This document shows, piece after piece, positions 43,551-51,962 of a stretch of 64,000 bases of DNA. The DNA lies in assembly GCA_964510535.1 (NCBI GenBank), contig CAZECG010000002.1, positions 55,483 through 119,482 on the forward strand, read 5' to 3'. The first letter of the stretch is position 1; each line of letters opens with the position of its first letter. This stretch comes from JAJPXC01 sp964510535 (GTDB lineage: Bacteria > Bacteroidota > Bacteroidia > Bacteroidales > Muribaculaceae). A model generated the notes under the pieces. It saw only the letters and a list, made by a program, of their open reading frames with translations. It did not search any database and had not been told where the DNA came from. A program made the translations under genes and the position numbers.

Positions 43551-44543
43551 TTAATCCTGGTTGAGGTTGACGCGCTTGAACTCTACCACGGTCAAGCCAT
43601 CTTTCGCAGCCTGGAGATACTGGGCGATGGTGAGGTCGCCGTTCTTCACAAACTCCTGCTCCATGAGGCACGACTCTTTGTAGAACTTCTTCAGACGTCC
43701 GTCAGCGATGTTCTTAATCATCTGCTCGGGGAGGTTTGCGGCTTTGGCCTCGGCGGTCTCGGTCGCGATTTTGCGAGCCTTGTCAGCCTCCTCGGTGGTG
43801 AGCCATCCCTTAGCGATGTTTGATTCGATGTGGGCTTCTGAATCGACGAGGTTGGGGTTGATGCCGGCTTTCTTCAGAGCGGCCTCTACAGCCTTCTTCA
43901 CCTGCTCCTGCTTGGTCTTTTCGACTGCCACATTGTATTCAGCCTCTACCACGGCGGCGGGGACGCTTGCCTGGTCTACAGCCACCGGATTCATCGATGC
44001 TACCTGCATGGCCACGTCGCGGCCTACCTGATAGTCTACGTCGGCGATGTTAAAGCCCACGATGGTAGAGAGCTTGTTGCCCAAGTGGTTGTAAGAGGTG
44101 GTTGATGCCGCCTCAATCCACTCATATGCGCCAAGTTCGGTCTTTTCGCCGGTCTTGCCGCTCTCTTCAACGATGAGAGCCTCGATGGTTTGGCCGTCGA
44201 GGGTGAGGGCTTTCAGCTCCTCTACTGACTTCACTTTGTTGGCTACGGCTGCGTCGAGCACTTTTTGGGTGAGTTCGACGAAACCTGCGTTTTTAGCCAC
44301 GAAGTCGGTCTCGCACTTCAAGGCTACGATAGCTGCGAAGTTCCCTTCGTTCTTAGCGAGCACGCAACCCTCGGCTGCGTCGCGGTCTTCGCGTTTTGCT
44401 GCCACTGCCTGACCCTTCTTGCGGAGGATTTCGACAGCGGCCTCGATGTCACCGTTGGTTTCTGCGAGAGCCTTCTTGCAGTCCATCAGACCTGCGCTTG
44501 TCAAGTGGCGCAGCTTGGTGATTTCGGCCATTGTAACTGCCAT
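43551..44543 (-). CDS. tsf: Elongation factor Ts
   Basis: The 330-residue EF-Ts recharges EF-Tu with GTP. The start MAVTMAEITKLRHLTSAGLM carries the UBA-like N-domain and the short MAVTM leader usual in Bacteroides. Then come MDCKKALAETNGDIEAAVEI and CETDFVAKNAGFVELTQKVL, the standard family motifs, then a dimerisation-type core of about 200 residues. It is the last gene of rplM-rpsI-rpsB-tsf. A 13-bp hairpin in the 127-base gap after rpsB may tune its level. Confidence 0.97.
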   Translation of the reverse strand: MAVTMAEITKLRHLTSAGLMDCKKALAETNGDIEAAVEILRKKGQAVAAKREDRDAAEGCVLAKNEGNFAAIVALKCETDFVAKNAGFVELTQKVLDAAVANKVKSVEELKALTLDGQTIEALIVEESGKTGEKTELGAYEWIEAASTTSYNHLGNKLSTIVGFNIADVDYQVGRDVAMQVASMNPVAVDQASVPAAVVEAEYNVAVEKTKQEQVKKAVEAALKKAGINPNLVDSEAHIESNIAKGWLTTEEADKARKIATETAEAKAANLPEQMIKNIADGRLKKFYKESCLMEQEFVKNGDLTIAQYLQAAKDGLTVVEFKRVNLNQD

Positions 44544-44566
44544 ATTTCAGTTTCCTTTCTTTTTTG

Positions 44567-44605
44567 AAAGAGGGTGTGCAGTTCTTTTGCTGGCACACCC
44601 TCTTT
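44567..44605 (-). other. Intercistronic hairpin between rpsB and tsf
   Basis: AAAGAGGGTGTGC (44567-44579) pairs perfectly over 13 bp with GCACACCCTCTTT (44593-44605), followed on the minus strand by six As (CAAAAAAG) rather than Ts. It is therefore a processing or stability element more than a terminator. Confidence 0.55.
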
Positions 44606-44670
44606 CCTTTGGTTGTTTTTATCGGGTTATGTTAGGATGAGAGAGGGGGTGAGTGCCGTGAAGATGTCGA

Positions 44671-45510
44671 TTATTCTTCAGCGGCGGGTGCTTCAGCGGC
44701 TTCAGCGGCGGGTGCTTCGGTGGCGGGAGCCTCAGCGGCTTCCTCACCCTTGCGCACGCGGCGGCGTTCGCGGCGGGGAGCTACGCTCTCACCCTCGGCT
44801 GCTGCGGTGTCTACCTTCTCTGCTTTACGCTCCTCCAGACCCTCGGCCATTGCGCTTACTACGGCGTCGAGGATAATCTCGATTGACTTTGAAGCGTCGT
44901 CGTTGGCGGGAATCATGAAATCGATGTTTGACGGGTCTGAGTTGGTGTCGACCATAGCGAACACGGGGATGCCGAGACGGTTGGCCTCAGCCACTGCGAT
45001 GCGTTCTTTGAGCACATCGACAACGAAGATAGCCGAGGGAAGACGGTTCAAGTCGGCGATTGAGCCGAGAGTCTTCTCGAGTTTCTCGCGCTGGCGGTGT
45101 ATCTGGAGCTTTTCGCGCTTCGACAAATTGTCAAATGTCCCATCCTTGGTCATCTTGTCGATTGATGCCATCTTCTTGACAGCCTTGCGGATGGTCGGGA
45201 AGTTGGTGAGCATACCGCCGGGCCAGCGTTCGGTGACGTAAGGCATATTGATTGACGACGCTTTGTCGGCGATAACTTGTTTGGCCTGTTTTTTGGTGGC
45301 GACAAAAAGAACCTTTTTGCCTGCCTTTGCTATGCTTTTAAGAGCCGCGGATGCTTCTTCTATTTTAGCCGCGGTCTTATAAAGATCGATGATGTGGATA
45401 CCGTTGCGCTCCATGAAGATGTAAGGAGCCATGGCAGGATTCCATTTTCTTTTGAGGTGACCGAAGTGGCAACCTGCCTCAAGTAATTGGTCAAATGTTG
45501 GTGTTGACAT
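44671..45510 (-). CDS. rpsB: 30S ribosomal protein S2
   Basis: The 279-residue S2 opens TPTFDQLLEAGCHFGHLKRK and shows KWNPAMAPYIFMERNGIHII, GGMLTNFPTIRK and AIPANDDASKSIE-type C-terminal segments. The last 55 residues are an Ala/Glu/Pro-rich extension (EAPATEAPAAEAAEAPAAEE) usual in Bacteroidetes S2. It follows rpsI after 168 bases, a gap that contains a GC-rich structured stretch, and precedes tsf. Confidence 0.97.
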   Translation of the reverse strand: MSTPTFDQLLEAGCHFGHLKRKWNPAMAPYIFMERNGIHIIDLYKTAAKIEEASAALKSIAKAGKKVLFVATKKQAKQVIADKASSINMPYVTERWPGGMLTNFPTIRKAVKKMASIDKMTKDGTFDNLSKREKLQIHRQREKLEKTLGSIADLNRLPSAIFVVDVLKERIAVAEANRLGIPVFAMVDTNSDPSNIDFMIPANDDASKSIEIILDAVVSAMAEGLEERKAEKVDTAAAEGESVAPRRERRRVRKGEEAAEAPATEAPAAEAAEAPAAEE

Positions 45511-45620
45511 TGTTATGTTTCGTTTTGTTTACGTTCTTTTGTTTTTTTACAATCGCGGGGTAGGGAACGTGTCCATCTCCGGGATTTAGATACTAAACAC
45601 TTTTTGGTCGGCTTACCGGT

Positions 45621-45654
45621 GGCTCGGCCTCAGGCGGCTATGCCGCTGCGAGCC
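45621..45654 (-). promoter_or_regulatory. Structured spacer before rpsB (candidate S2 leader)
   Basis: In the rpsI-rpsB gap GGCTCG (45621-45626) pairs with CGAGCC (45649-45654). Inside it GCGGC (45634-45638) pairs with GCCGC (45642-45646). CCGG sequences flank both sides and may extend the stem. It may be an autoregulatory leader of the S2-EF-Ts genes. No separate promoter motif is seen. Confidence 0.4.
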
Positions 45655-45678
45655 GTTCTCCGGCAAAGCTCCGCGGCA

Positions 45679-46065
45679 TTAACGCTTTGAGAACTGGAAG
45701 CGTTTGCGGGCTTTGGGCTGACCGGGCTTCTTTCTCTCCACAACGCGGGGGTCGCGGGTGATGAAGCCTTCCACGCGGAGCGCGTGCTTGTCCTCGGGGT
45801 TGATTTTGACCAATGCGCGGGCTATGGCCAGACGCAGTGCCTCGGCCTGTCCTTTGTAGCCGCCGCCGTCGAGATTGACTTTGATGTCATATTTCTCTAC
45901 GACGTCAAGAGTGGTCAGAGGCTGCTTTACGATATATTGGAGGATGGACGACGGGAAGTACACATCCAGCGGGCGCTTGTTGATGGTGATGTTGCCGTTG
46001 CCTTCTTTGACGATTACACGAGCTATGGCGGCTTTACGGCGGCCGATTGCGTTAACTGTTTCCAT
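45679..46065 (-). CDS. rpsI: 30S ribosomal protein S9
   Basis: The 128-residue S9 starts METVNAIGRRKAAIARVIVK and ends with the conserved KKPGQPKARKRFQFSKR tail that contacts P-site tRNA. GGGYKGQAEALRLAIARAL is another family motif. It follows rplM after eight bases and precedes rpsB, the standard order in the phylum. Confidence 0.98.
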   Translation of the reverse strand: METVNAIGRRKAAIARVIVKEGNGNITINKRPLDVYFPSSILQYIVKQPLTTLDVVEKYDIKVNLDGGGYKGQAEALRLAIARALVKINPEDKHALRVEGFITRDPRVVERKKPGQPKARKRFQFSKR

Positions 46066-46073
46066 TCCTACAA

Positions 46074-46553
46074 TTATTTAGCGTTGTTAAGGTCTAATAC
46101 TTTGGGGTTCTGAGCGGCGTGGGGATGCTCGGGTCCGTTGTAGACGTGCATATTGTTGATTAGTTTGCGGCCAAGACGGTTCTTGGGGAGCATTCCTTTC
46201 ATCACTTGGATAAACAACGGATGGTAACCCGGTTTGATGTGCTTGTTAAACGATTTCTTCATCAATCGCTCGGGTGTGGTCTCGCGCTGGCCGCCGGGAT
46301 AGCCCGTGTAGCTCAGGTAGATGTGGTCGGTCCACTTTTTGCCGGTCAGTTTGACCTTGTCGGCGTTGATGATGATGACATTGTCGCCGCACTCAACGAA
46401 TGGTGAGTATGACGGTTTGTTTTTGCCGCGCAGAATTTTTGCGACTTGCGAGCAAAGACGGCCGAGTACCTGGTCGGTAGCATCGATTACTACCCACTCC
46501 CTCTCGACGCTTTGCGCGTTGGGTGATACGGTCTTGTAACTTAAAGTATCCAC
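46074..46553 (-). CDS. rplM: 50S ribosomal protein L13
   Basis: The 159-residue L13 starts MDTLSYKTVSPNAQ and shows WVVIDATDQVLGRLCSQVAK, SYTGYPGG and VMKGMLPKNRLGRKLINNMH, all standard. It is the first gene of rplM-rpsI-rpsB-tsf. A consensus promoter lies at 46663-46694, and about 100 bases of leader carry a structured GC-rich segment. Confidence 0.98.
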   Translation of the reverse strand: MDTLSYKTVSPNAQSVEREWVVIDATDQVLGRLCSQVAKILRGKNKPSYSPFVECGDNVIIINADKVKLTGKKWTDHIYLSYTGYPGGQRETTPERLMKKSFNKHIKPGYHPLFIQVMKGMLPKNRLGRKLINNMHVYNGPEHPHAAQNPKVLDLNNAK

Positions 46554-46656
46554 GTCTAAATGTTTGATTAATAGTTAAATAGTTTGGCTGGCAATCACGC
46601 CGCGCTCGGCCAAAAGCGTTGCGGGTTGTCGGCCGGTTATTAATTTGGACATAATC
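46554..46656 (-). promoter_or_regulatory. rplM 5' leader, possible L13 autoregulatory element
   Basis: This transcribed segment contains a GC-rich palindromic core (ACCGGCCGAC, GGCCGAGC) and GCAACGC able to pair with GCGTGATTGC with a bulge, then an AT-rich stretch before the ATG. Bacteroidia L13 leaders have been described as an RNA family. I cannot confirm a match by eye. Confidence 0.4.
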
Positions 46657-46662
46657 GGACTG

Positions 46663-46694
46663 CAAAGGTAACGATTTATCTCCCTATCTCCAAA
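46663..46694 (-). promoter_or_regulatory. Promoter of rplM-rpsI-rpsB-tsf
   Basis: On the minus strand TTTG (46691-46694), a 20-base spacer, then TACCTTTG (46663-46670). Both boxes are consensus. Confidence 0.8.
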
Positions 46695-46799
46695 TATTTT
46701 AACCTCAAATTTCTTCCGCTCCCCCTCGCGATAGACTCCGATTAGATGCGCGGCGGCGTTCTCTTCACCATCATCGGCGAGGTCGCCGCCGTTAACGAC

Positions 46800-46834
46800 G
46801 AAACCCTGCTCCGACCATATCGGAGCAGGGTTTC
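46800..46834 (-). terminator. Terminator of rplU-rpmA
   Basis: GAAACCCTGCTCCGA pairs perfectly over 15 bp with TCGGAGCAGGGTTTC around CCATA, 29 bases past the rpmA stop. Confidence 0.75.
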
Positions 46835-46862
46835 GCGATGCTTTTGCTGCGATGGGCGGGGC

Positions 46863-47135
46863 TTACGCCTCTGCCACCACATCCAACGGCTTCACGTTGA
46901 TGAAGCGGCGTCCGTTTTTGCCCACGGTGAACACTACTGTGCCGTCGATGAGCGCGTAAATCGTGTGGTCTTTGCCTAAACCAACGTTCAGTCCGGGGTG
47001 ATGCACCGTACCGCGCTGACGCTTGATGATGCTGCCGGCTTTGGCGAACTGGCCGCCGAAAATCTTAACGCCGAGTCGCTTGCTTTCCGATTCGCGACCG
47101 TTCTTCGAACTACCTACACCTTTCTTATGTGCCAT
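46863..47135 (-). CDS. rpmA: 50S ribosomal protein L27
   Basis: The 90-residue L27 starts MAHKKGVGSSKNGRESESKR and contains GGQFAKAGSIIKRQRGTVHH and VGKNGRRFINV. The N-terminus has no cleaved leader of the Firmicute kind. It follows rplU after 21 bases. Confidence 0.98.
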   Translation of the reverse strand: MAHKKGVGSSKNGRESESKRLGVKIFGGQFAKAGSIIKRQRGTVHHPGLNVGLGKDHTIYALIDGTVVFTVGKNGRRFINVKPLDVVAEA

Positions 47136-47156
47136 TTCTTTTTCAGGTTTTAAGGG

Positions 47157-47477
47157 TTAAGCAATCACGTCTTTGATCACGAGCTGGGTGAAATACTGGC
47201 GATGGCCGTTTTTGCGGCGGTAACCTTTTCTTCTCTTCTTCTTGAAGACGATTACCTTTTCACCTTTCACGAGGGGACGTTTTACCTCGCAAACAACTTT
47301 GGCTCCTTCAACGGTAGGAGCGCCCACCTTCACGGCACCGTCGGCGTCTACGAGGAGCACGCGGTCAAACTCTACGGTCTCACCCTCTTTTTTCTCCTCG
47401 CCGAGATAGTGAACATACAAGAACTTGTCTTTCTCAGCTTTAAACTGTTGTCCTTGGATTTCTACGATTACGAACAT
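47157..47477 (-). CDS. rplU: 50S ribosomal protein L21
   Basis: Starting at the ATG at 47475-47477 gives 106 residues (MFVIVEIQGQQFKAEKDKFL). A longer frame to 47525 has no family support. The C-terminus has KVIVFKKKRRKGYRRKNGH, the usual basic segment. It heads rplU-rpmA and has a consensus promoter and a 94-base leader. Confidence 0.97.
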   Translation of the reverse strand: MFVIVEIQGQQFKAEKDKFLYVHYLGEEKKEGETVEFDRVLLVDADGAVKVGAPTVEGAKVVCEVKRPLVKGEKVIVFKKKRRKGYRRKNGHRQYFTQLVIKDVIA

Positions 47478-47577
47478 TGTGTTATAACGTAATTTATAGG
47501 TTACTCCGTCGGGCGAAAGCCGCAATCATCGCGCGCTTTGCTTCATCATATGCCCGGTGCGGAAAAATTAGCGACTG

Positions 47578-47609
47578 CAAAGATAACGCCTTTTATCTTC
47601 ACTGCCAAA
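47578..47609 (-). promoter_or_regulatory. Promoter of rplU-rpmA
   Basis: On the minus strand TTTG (47606-47609), a 20-base spacer, then TATCTTTG (47578-47585). Full consensus, with the start at about 47571. Confidence 0.8.
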
Positions 47610-47618
47610 CATTCCCGC

Positions 47619-47650
47619 AAAAAAAAATTACTCGTCATCACGACGAATAA
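47619..47650 (-). terminator. Strong intrinsic terminator with a nine-T run
   Basis: On the minus strand TTATTCGTC pairs with GACGAGTAA (one wobble) around GTGAT and is followed by nine Ts. It ends a unit starting near 47682, since the upstream gene at 47989 has its own terminator at 47937-47963. Confidence 0.75.
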
Positions 47651-47688
47651 TCTTCTTACCTTAAATCTAATACCATGAAAAACTGATG

Positions 47689-47696
47689 CAAAGTTA
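47689..47696 (-). promoter_or_regulatory. -7 element heading a very short transcript unit
   Basis: The minus-strand TAACTTTG fits the consensus. With the terminator at 47619-47650 it defines a unit of only about 65 nt. The stretch 47700-47936 shows no gene. Confidence 0.4.
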
Positions 47697-47936
47697 CAGT
47701 TTATTTTTTAATCAACTGCAATATCTCTCCCTGATAGCCTGTCTTTAACGTTATTTAGCTATTGGCTCCGCGCGTAGACATCTCCCCGGCGTCGCTATCC
47801 GGCGATTGCTTGGGCGTGAAAGCGACATTTCACGCCGAGCGGTGATGGGCGTGGTTGACTCCCTGTGGCAGCACGGCGGGGGTGCTATTCTGTTAATACA
47901 TCGCTCCGTCATCCCCCCACCCCAAAAAAATAAAGC

Positions 47937-47963
47937 CGCCGGCCCGGGGTGGGGTCGGCGGCT
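47937..47963 (-). terminator. Terminator of the secreted protein gene at 47989
   Basis: GCCGCCGACC-type sequence pairs with GGCCGGCGGC on the minus strand around a C-rich loop, followed by TTTATTTTTTT. Confidence 0.7.
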
Positions 47964-47988
47964 ATGGTTGTATCAGTGCGGGACCTGA

Positions 47989-49242
47989 TTATTTCACGAG
48001 AATCTTGCTTGCCTCGGTGCCTTGGCGGCGGATAACCACGCTGCCGGCTGCGGGCTCGTTGATGCGGATGCCCTGGAGGTTGTAGTATTCTACAGGTGCG
48101 TTGCTGTTGTCGTTAGCGATGATGTTGTCCTCAACGCCTGCGCCATTAATGGTGAAGTTAATCACCGCAGGTTCGATGAGTCCATACCATCTCAGTGAGC
48201 TCTCTGCCTTGTAGAGTGCGATAACGCTCCAAGTGCTGTTGTAGGTGAGAGTTTGGCCGTCGTCGGTGGTGGAGAGTGTGCCTTCTACGGTTTTGCTTTG
48301 TTCTACAACTCTTTCGTCTTCATCAGCGTATTTGGCTGAGCTGAGGTAGTAGTCGTCGGTTTCTTCAGAGTCGGCATCCATGACCATCTGGTCGATAGCT
48401 GCTGCATACGTGGGGTCTTCGTTGTCAAGGTCAAACCATACGCCGAAGCCGTCACCGAAGAATGTGCTTGAGAGGAAGAGAACGGGGAAACCATCCTTTT
48501 CCTGCTTTTCAACATAAACATCGTTGGTCAATTCGCTGCCGCTCAGGACTGCGGTGAAAGTTCCGTTGGGAACGACGAATTTAGAGGTTTCAACACCACT
48601 CCACCAACCTAAATTGTTGATATATATTGCGTATGGCTTGTCGGCGGTCATTGTGCCGTCGTCATTGATGGTGAATGTCACTTCGCCCTCCAGAATGAGC
48701 CCGGTGAAGTCATATTTCTCATAGTCAAACTCATAGCCAACGAAGAACACCGCCTGAGCTGTTGAACCGGCTGGGGCGTAGGTGCCTAAGTTTTGGCCGA
48801 ATGCGATTTTCAGCTTGTTGCCTTCAACGGTTGCCACAGGGCCGCCTTTGGGACAAGATCCTGAAGCGGCTGAGTTGCTGAAAGTGCGGAAGTTGAGGAG
48901 GTTGTTCACGATAAGTTCACCGTTCACCACTTTTAGGGTGATGTTGCCGGATTCAACAGCGTCCACATTGTTGTTGAACAATGATGTGGTCAGGTTGACG
49001 TAGCTGCCTTCGACATCTGCCGCTGTGGCATTGCTCTTTACTCTCTTGATGCCGTTGTTGTTGTCTACGGTGGCGAGAGAAGCGAAAGTGTTCAAGGCTT
49101 TCTCAGAGGGAACTGAGATTTTGGGGTTCAAGCCCAATGGCCGGGTCTGTCCTTCGTAGTTGATGATTTCGGGAATAGCTGCTGAAACAGTCACCAATGC
49201 TGCTGCGGCAAGCGCTGCGAGTGAAGCGTAAAGTTTTTTCAT
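47989..49242 (-). CDS. Secreted protein of unknown function with a Por-like tail
   Basis: The 417-residue protein has a signal peptide (MKKLYASLAALAAAALVTVS). Two or three beta-rich segments follow, including GEVTFTINDDGTMTADKPYA and, near residue 200, NLGWWSGVETSKFVVPNGTF, with no enzyme motif I know. The tail has YYNLQGIRINEPAAG and VVIRRQGTEASKILVK, close to the tails of the CotH-like and C10 proteins. It looks monocistronic. A weak -7 element (TTACTTTG on the minus strand) is at 49331-49338. Repeated Asp/Glu-rich patches in the middle might bind metal, but that is a guess. Confidence 0.65.
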   Translation of the reverse strand: MKKLYASLAALAAAALVTVSAAIPEIINYEGQTRPLGLNPKISVPSEKALNTFASLATVDNNNGIKRVKSNATAADVEGSYVNLTTSLFNNNVDAVESGNITLKVVNGELIVNNLLNFRTFSNSAASGSCPKGGPVATVEGNKLKIAFGQNLGTYAPAGSTAQAVFFVGYEFDYEKYDFTGLILEGEVTFTINDDGTMTADKPYAIYINNLGWWSGVETSKFVVPNGTFTAVLSGSELTNDVYVEKQEKDGFPVLFLSSTFFGDGFGVWFDLDNEDPTYAAAIDQMVMDADSEETDDYYLSSAKYADEDERVVEQSKTVEGTLSTTDDGQTLTYNSTWSVIALYKAESSLRWYGLIEPAVINFTINGAGVEDNIIANDNSNAPVEYYNLQGIRINEPAAGSVVIRRQGTEASKILVK

Positions 49243-49330
49243 AAACTAACTGTTTTTTTAGAATTTATACATAAAATATTTATCTCTGTCAAATTGTGGT
49301 CTAAGCCTTTTTTCTGATCTAAAGACTGCG

Positions 49331-49338
49331 CAAAGTAA
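49331..49338 (-). promoter_or_regulatory. Weak -7 element of the secreted protein gene at 47989
   Basis: The minus-strand TTACTTTG differs from TAnnTTTG at one position. It lies about 90 bases upstream of the ATG at 49242. Confidence 0.3.
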
Positions 49339-49483
49339 AAGGTAAATTTTCATATTTCCAAATTTTTTCGTGAAATAATTGCAATTTGTCACAAATTAGC
49401 GTGATTTCCTTGCCTCATTCCTCGCCACGGCCTCCGCACCTCTCATCGGCGACTTGCTATGTGGCTTGTCGCCTTGTGATGTG

Positions 49484-49517
49484 AGAGCCGCCGGCCCATT
49501 TCCGGGCCGGCGGCTCT
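49484..49517 (-). terminator. GC-rich hairpin after the C10 protease gene
   Basis: AGAGCCGCCGGCCC pairs perfectly over 14 bp with GGGCCGGCGGCTCT around ATTTCC, with no T-run on either side. The adjacent stretch 49339-49483 shows no gene. Confidence 0.65.
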
Positions 49518-49548
49518 AAATGCATATACGTTACGCATAAGCGTAAGG

Positions 49549-51924
49549 CTACTTCACATATTCTTTGGCGACTTTGTCGCCGCGGCGCACGATGTAAAGG
49601 CCTGTTACGGGGTTGTCCACTTTGCGCCCCTGGAGGTCGAAGTACTCTGCCGGGGCGTTGTTGCTGTCGGCTGCCACATCCTCAACTCCCGATTCCTCGG
49701 TGAGCTTGAACCATATCGGCTGGTTGATTGACACCGATGCGGGTATGCCTGTGCCGTTCGCGGGCTGGATGAGCGCGTAACATAGCACGTCGGCGCCAAG
49801 CCTTGCGAAGATGGAGTGGTGGGCTGTCAGTGTCAGGGTATCTCCGGCAGCACCGGTCAGGAACACCGGCTCCGACGATGCCACTTTGGCTCCTGAATTA
49901 TGATAAATGTCGAGGGTGACCATGTCGCTGAAATAGCCTGATGATAACTCTACTGTGGCCTTTAGGTCATAATTCGGGTCGATTTGTGCGGCGCGCGAGC
50001 GGCGGTTTAGCGCCACCTCTCCGTCGGGGGTGAGCGAGACTATCGAGAAGGTGCCGTAAGCAAGTTCGCCGGGGTTGTCTTTGAGGGTGACGGGGAATGA
50101 GGATATTGCGTCATCACCAAGGAAGAACGTGAGGTAGTACTGGCGCGCGGTGAGGCTGCCGTTGAACTTCGTTGTCCATGTCTCCTCGATGGTCTCCCCC
50201 TTGAGGATGTCATAGCTGCTTTCCTGCCCCTCGGCAATCACGCGGTAGCCGCTCGCAGTGCGTGAGCACAATGCGGTGCTGATGTCGCCCACCATCTCGG
50301 GGGTTGTGTTGACAAGTTTCCACTTGTAAGTGATAGGATAGCCGATGTAGGCTTCAGATAGCAATTCAAATTCGGTAATCTCAACTTTCCCCGCCTCCGG
50401 GTTTGAGAATGTCAGTTTCGTGTCGGTCGCGTCGCAGTAGAGCGGAGACGACAGCAACACGTTGGGGCGTATGTCAACCCATTTGCCGTCGGTGGTCTTG
50501 AACGCGGGTGTCACTATGTAGCGGCCTGATGTCGGGAATTTTGAGCCGGGGACTGTGTAATCTTTGTAACCGTATTGTATGGGTGCGTTAAAGTTGGTGC
50601 CGTCGCGGCTGATGTAAGTGACGGCTCCGGTGGCGGCATCGGCTAATTTCACGCCTAATGTGCCTTCGAGGCTCTCTGACGAAAGCGTCATATTGTAGAA
50701 CCCGCTGCTGAATGTGACGTTCGATGTGCGGTTATATTCTGTTGAACCTGCCGCAAAACCGCCGCTGTTGTACACGTTCACGACTGGTTCCGATGTCCCG
50801 GTGGGGGGCTGTATGCCGATGGCCATGCGCTGACCGTTGCTATAGCCGTCGCTTGACCCTCCGATGCCCTGCTGCTCGGGGTCAAGCACCGACAACAGGA
50901 AGTAGCCGTCGCTCATGCCGTTCCACCCCCAGTTGATGTGGAAATAATCGTCACTGCTGTAGCCGTCGCACACAAAGGCGTGGCCGCCCTCTGAGTTCGA
51001 GCCGCAAACCAGTGTGGGGCGCCCGGCGGCAACTTCCGCATACGCCAAGTCGTTCCATTCGTTCAGATAGTAATTGTCGCGGAATAGCTGGCGCATACCT
51101 TTGTCGTAGTTGAAGTGGTTGACCAACGCAAGCGAGGCCATGGTGCCGTCGGCTCCTGACGCGTAAGGCGAGTATGCCATATTGACCGCTACGCCGCAGT
51201 CGTACATCAATTGTGCCACCGCCGCGCGTTGAGCCTCGGTCCCCGATGTCGATCGGGGATATGCGTCGGCCATGTTTCCCCAGTCGTAGGTGTGGGCTGA
51301 GAAATCGCTTGATACGCTGTAGTCGGTTCCGTTGTATTTAACGGTGTAGCTGTTTGAGCCTACCCCTTTCTCCGGCCAGTTGTGCGCTTTCATGATTTGC
51401 GCCATCGCTGTGGCGACGCAGCCGGTCACCGCGCGGTAACTACCCATCATGGGGCAGTCGAGGTTGTATGGCTCGCTCTGCGACCAGGTGGTGGTGCAAA
51501 TCGGGCTGACGGCGGCGCGCTCGGGCGACGCTTTGCGGGCGCGGATGCGGTCGGGGTGGGAGCTTGCCCAGCGTATCTCGGCGGAATAGCCGTCAAGAAA
51601 CGCTTTCATGTTGGCGGGGATGTTCTCGGAGTCAAATGAGCCTGTCTCCGAGTAGCCGAGCAGGGGGGTGACCGCGTCATCGGCGGCTACCACGAGAAAC
51701 CCGTTGCCGTTGCCGCGGTTGAAGATGTAGCATGAGTTGAAATTGTCGGCTTCGACGGTATAGGCGAGCTTGATGCCCGAAGCCGCCGACGCTTTAAACA
51801 TGGCGGGTGCTTCGCCGCTGGTGCCGAGCGCGGCCGACAGGGCCTCGGACGGCGAGAGCTGTCGGCAGAACCCGGGTGCCGCTGCCACGGTTAAAGCCAT
51901 CAGTGTTATCTGAAACTTTTTCAT
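49549..51924 (-). CDS. Secreted C10 (streptopain-type) cysteine protease with a Por-like tail
   Basis: Starting at the ATG at 51922-51924 gives 791 residues. A longer frame to 52077 has no signal peptide and is rejected. The signal peptide (MKKFQITLMALTVAAAPG) is followed by a pro-region of about 120 residues. The peptidase domain has the nucleophile C169 (AVTGCVATAMAQIM), H315 (GGHAFVCDGY) and the FHINWGWNG segment. C10 enzymes include streptopain and Porphyromonas prtT. About 400 residues of beta-rich C-terminal region follow, and the tail has YFDLQGRKVDNPVTGLYIV. Targets are unknown. It diverges from the SusC gene, and the 338-base gap holds both promoters. Confidence 0.88.
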   Translation of the reverse strand: MKKFQITLMALTVAAAPGFCRQLSPSEALSAALGTSGEAPAMFKASAASGIKLAYTVEADNFNSCYIFNRGNGNGFLVVAADDAVTPLLGYSETGSFDSENIPANMKAFLDGYSAEIRWASSHPDRIRARKASPERAAVSPICTTTWSQSEPYNLDCPMMGSYRAVTGCVATAMAQIMKAHNWPEKGVGSNSYTVKYNGTDYSVSSDFSAHTYDWGNMADAYPRSTSGTEAQRAAVAQLMYDCGVAVNMAYSPYASGADGTMASLALVNHFNYDKGMRQLFRDNYYLNEWNDLAYAEVAAGRPTLVCGSNSEGGHAFVCDGYSSDDYFHINWGWNGMSDGYFLLSVLDPEQQGIGGSSDGYSNGQRMAIGIQPPTGTSEPVVNVYNSGGFAAGSTEYNRTSNVTFSSGFYNMTLSSESLEGTLGVKLADAATGAVTYISRDGTNFNAPIQYGYKDYTVPGSKFPTSGRYIVTPAFKTTDGKWVDIRPNVLLSSPLYCDATDTKLTFSNPEAGKVEITEFELLSEAYIGYPITYKWKLVNTTPEMVGDISTALCSRTASGYRVIAEGQESSYDILKGETIEETWTTKFNGSLTARQYYLTFFLGDDAISSFPVTLKDNPGELAYGTFSIVSLTPDGEVALNRRSRAAQIDPNYDLKATVELSSGYFSDMVTLDIYHNSGAKVASSEPVFLTGAAGDTLTLTAHHSIFARLGADVLCYALIQPANGTGIPASVSINQPIWFKLTEESGVEDVAADSNNAPAEYFDLQGRKVDNPVTGLYIVRRGDKVAKEYVK

Positions 51925-51954
51925 AAAATGATGATTGTTTGAGTTATTGGAGTG

Positions 51955-51962
51955 CAAATATA
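51955..51962 (-). promoter_or_regulatory. -7 element of the C10 protease gene
   Basis: The minus-strand TATATTTG matches TAnnTTTG and lies 31 bases before the ATG. Confidence 0.5.
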
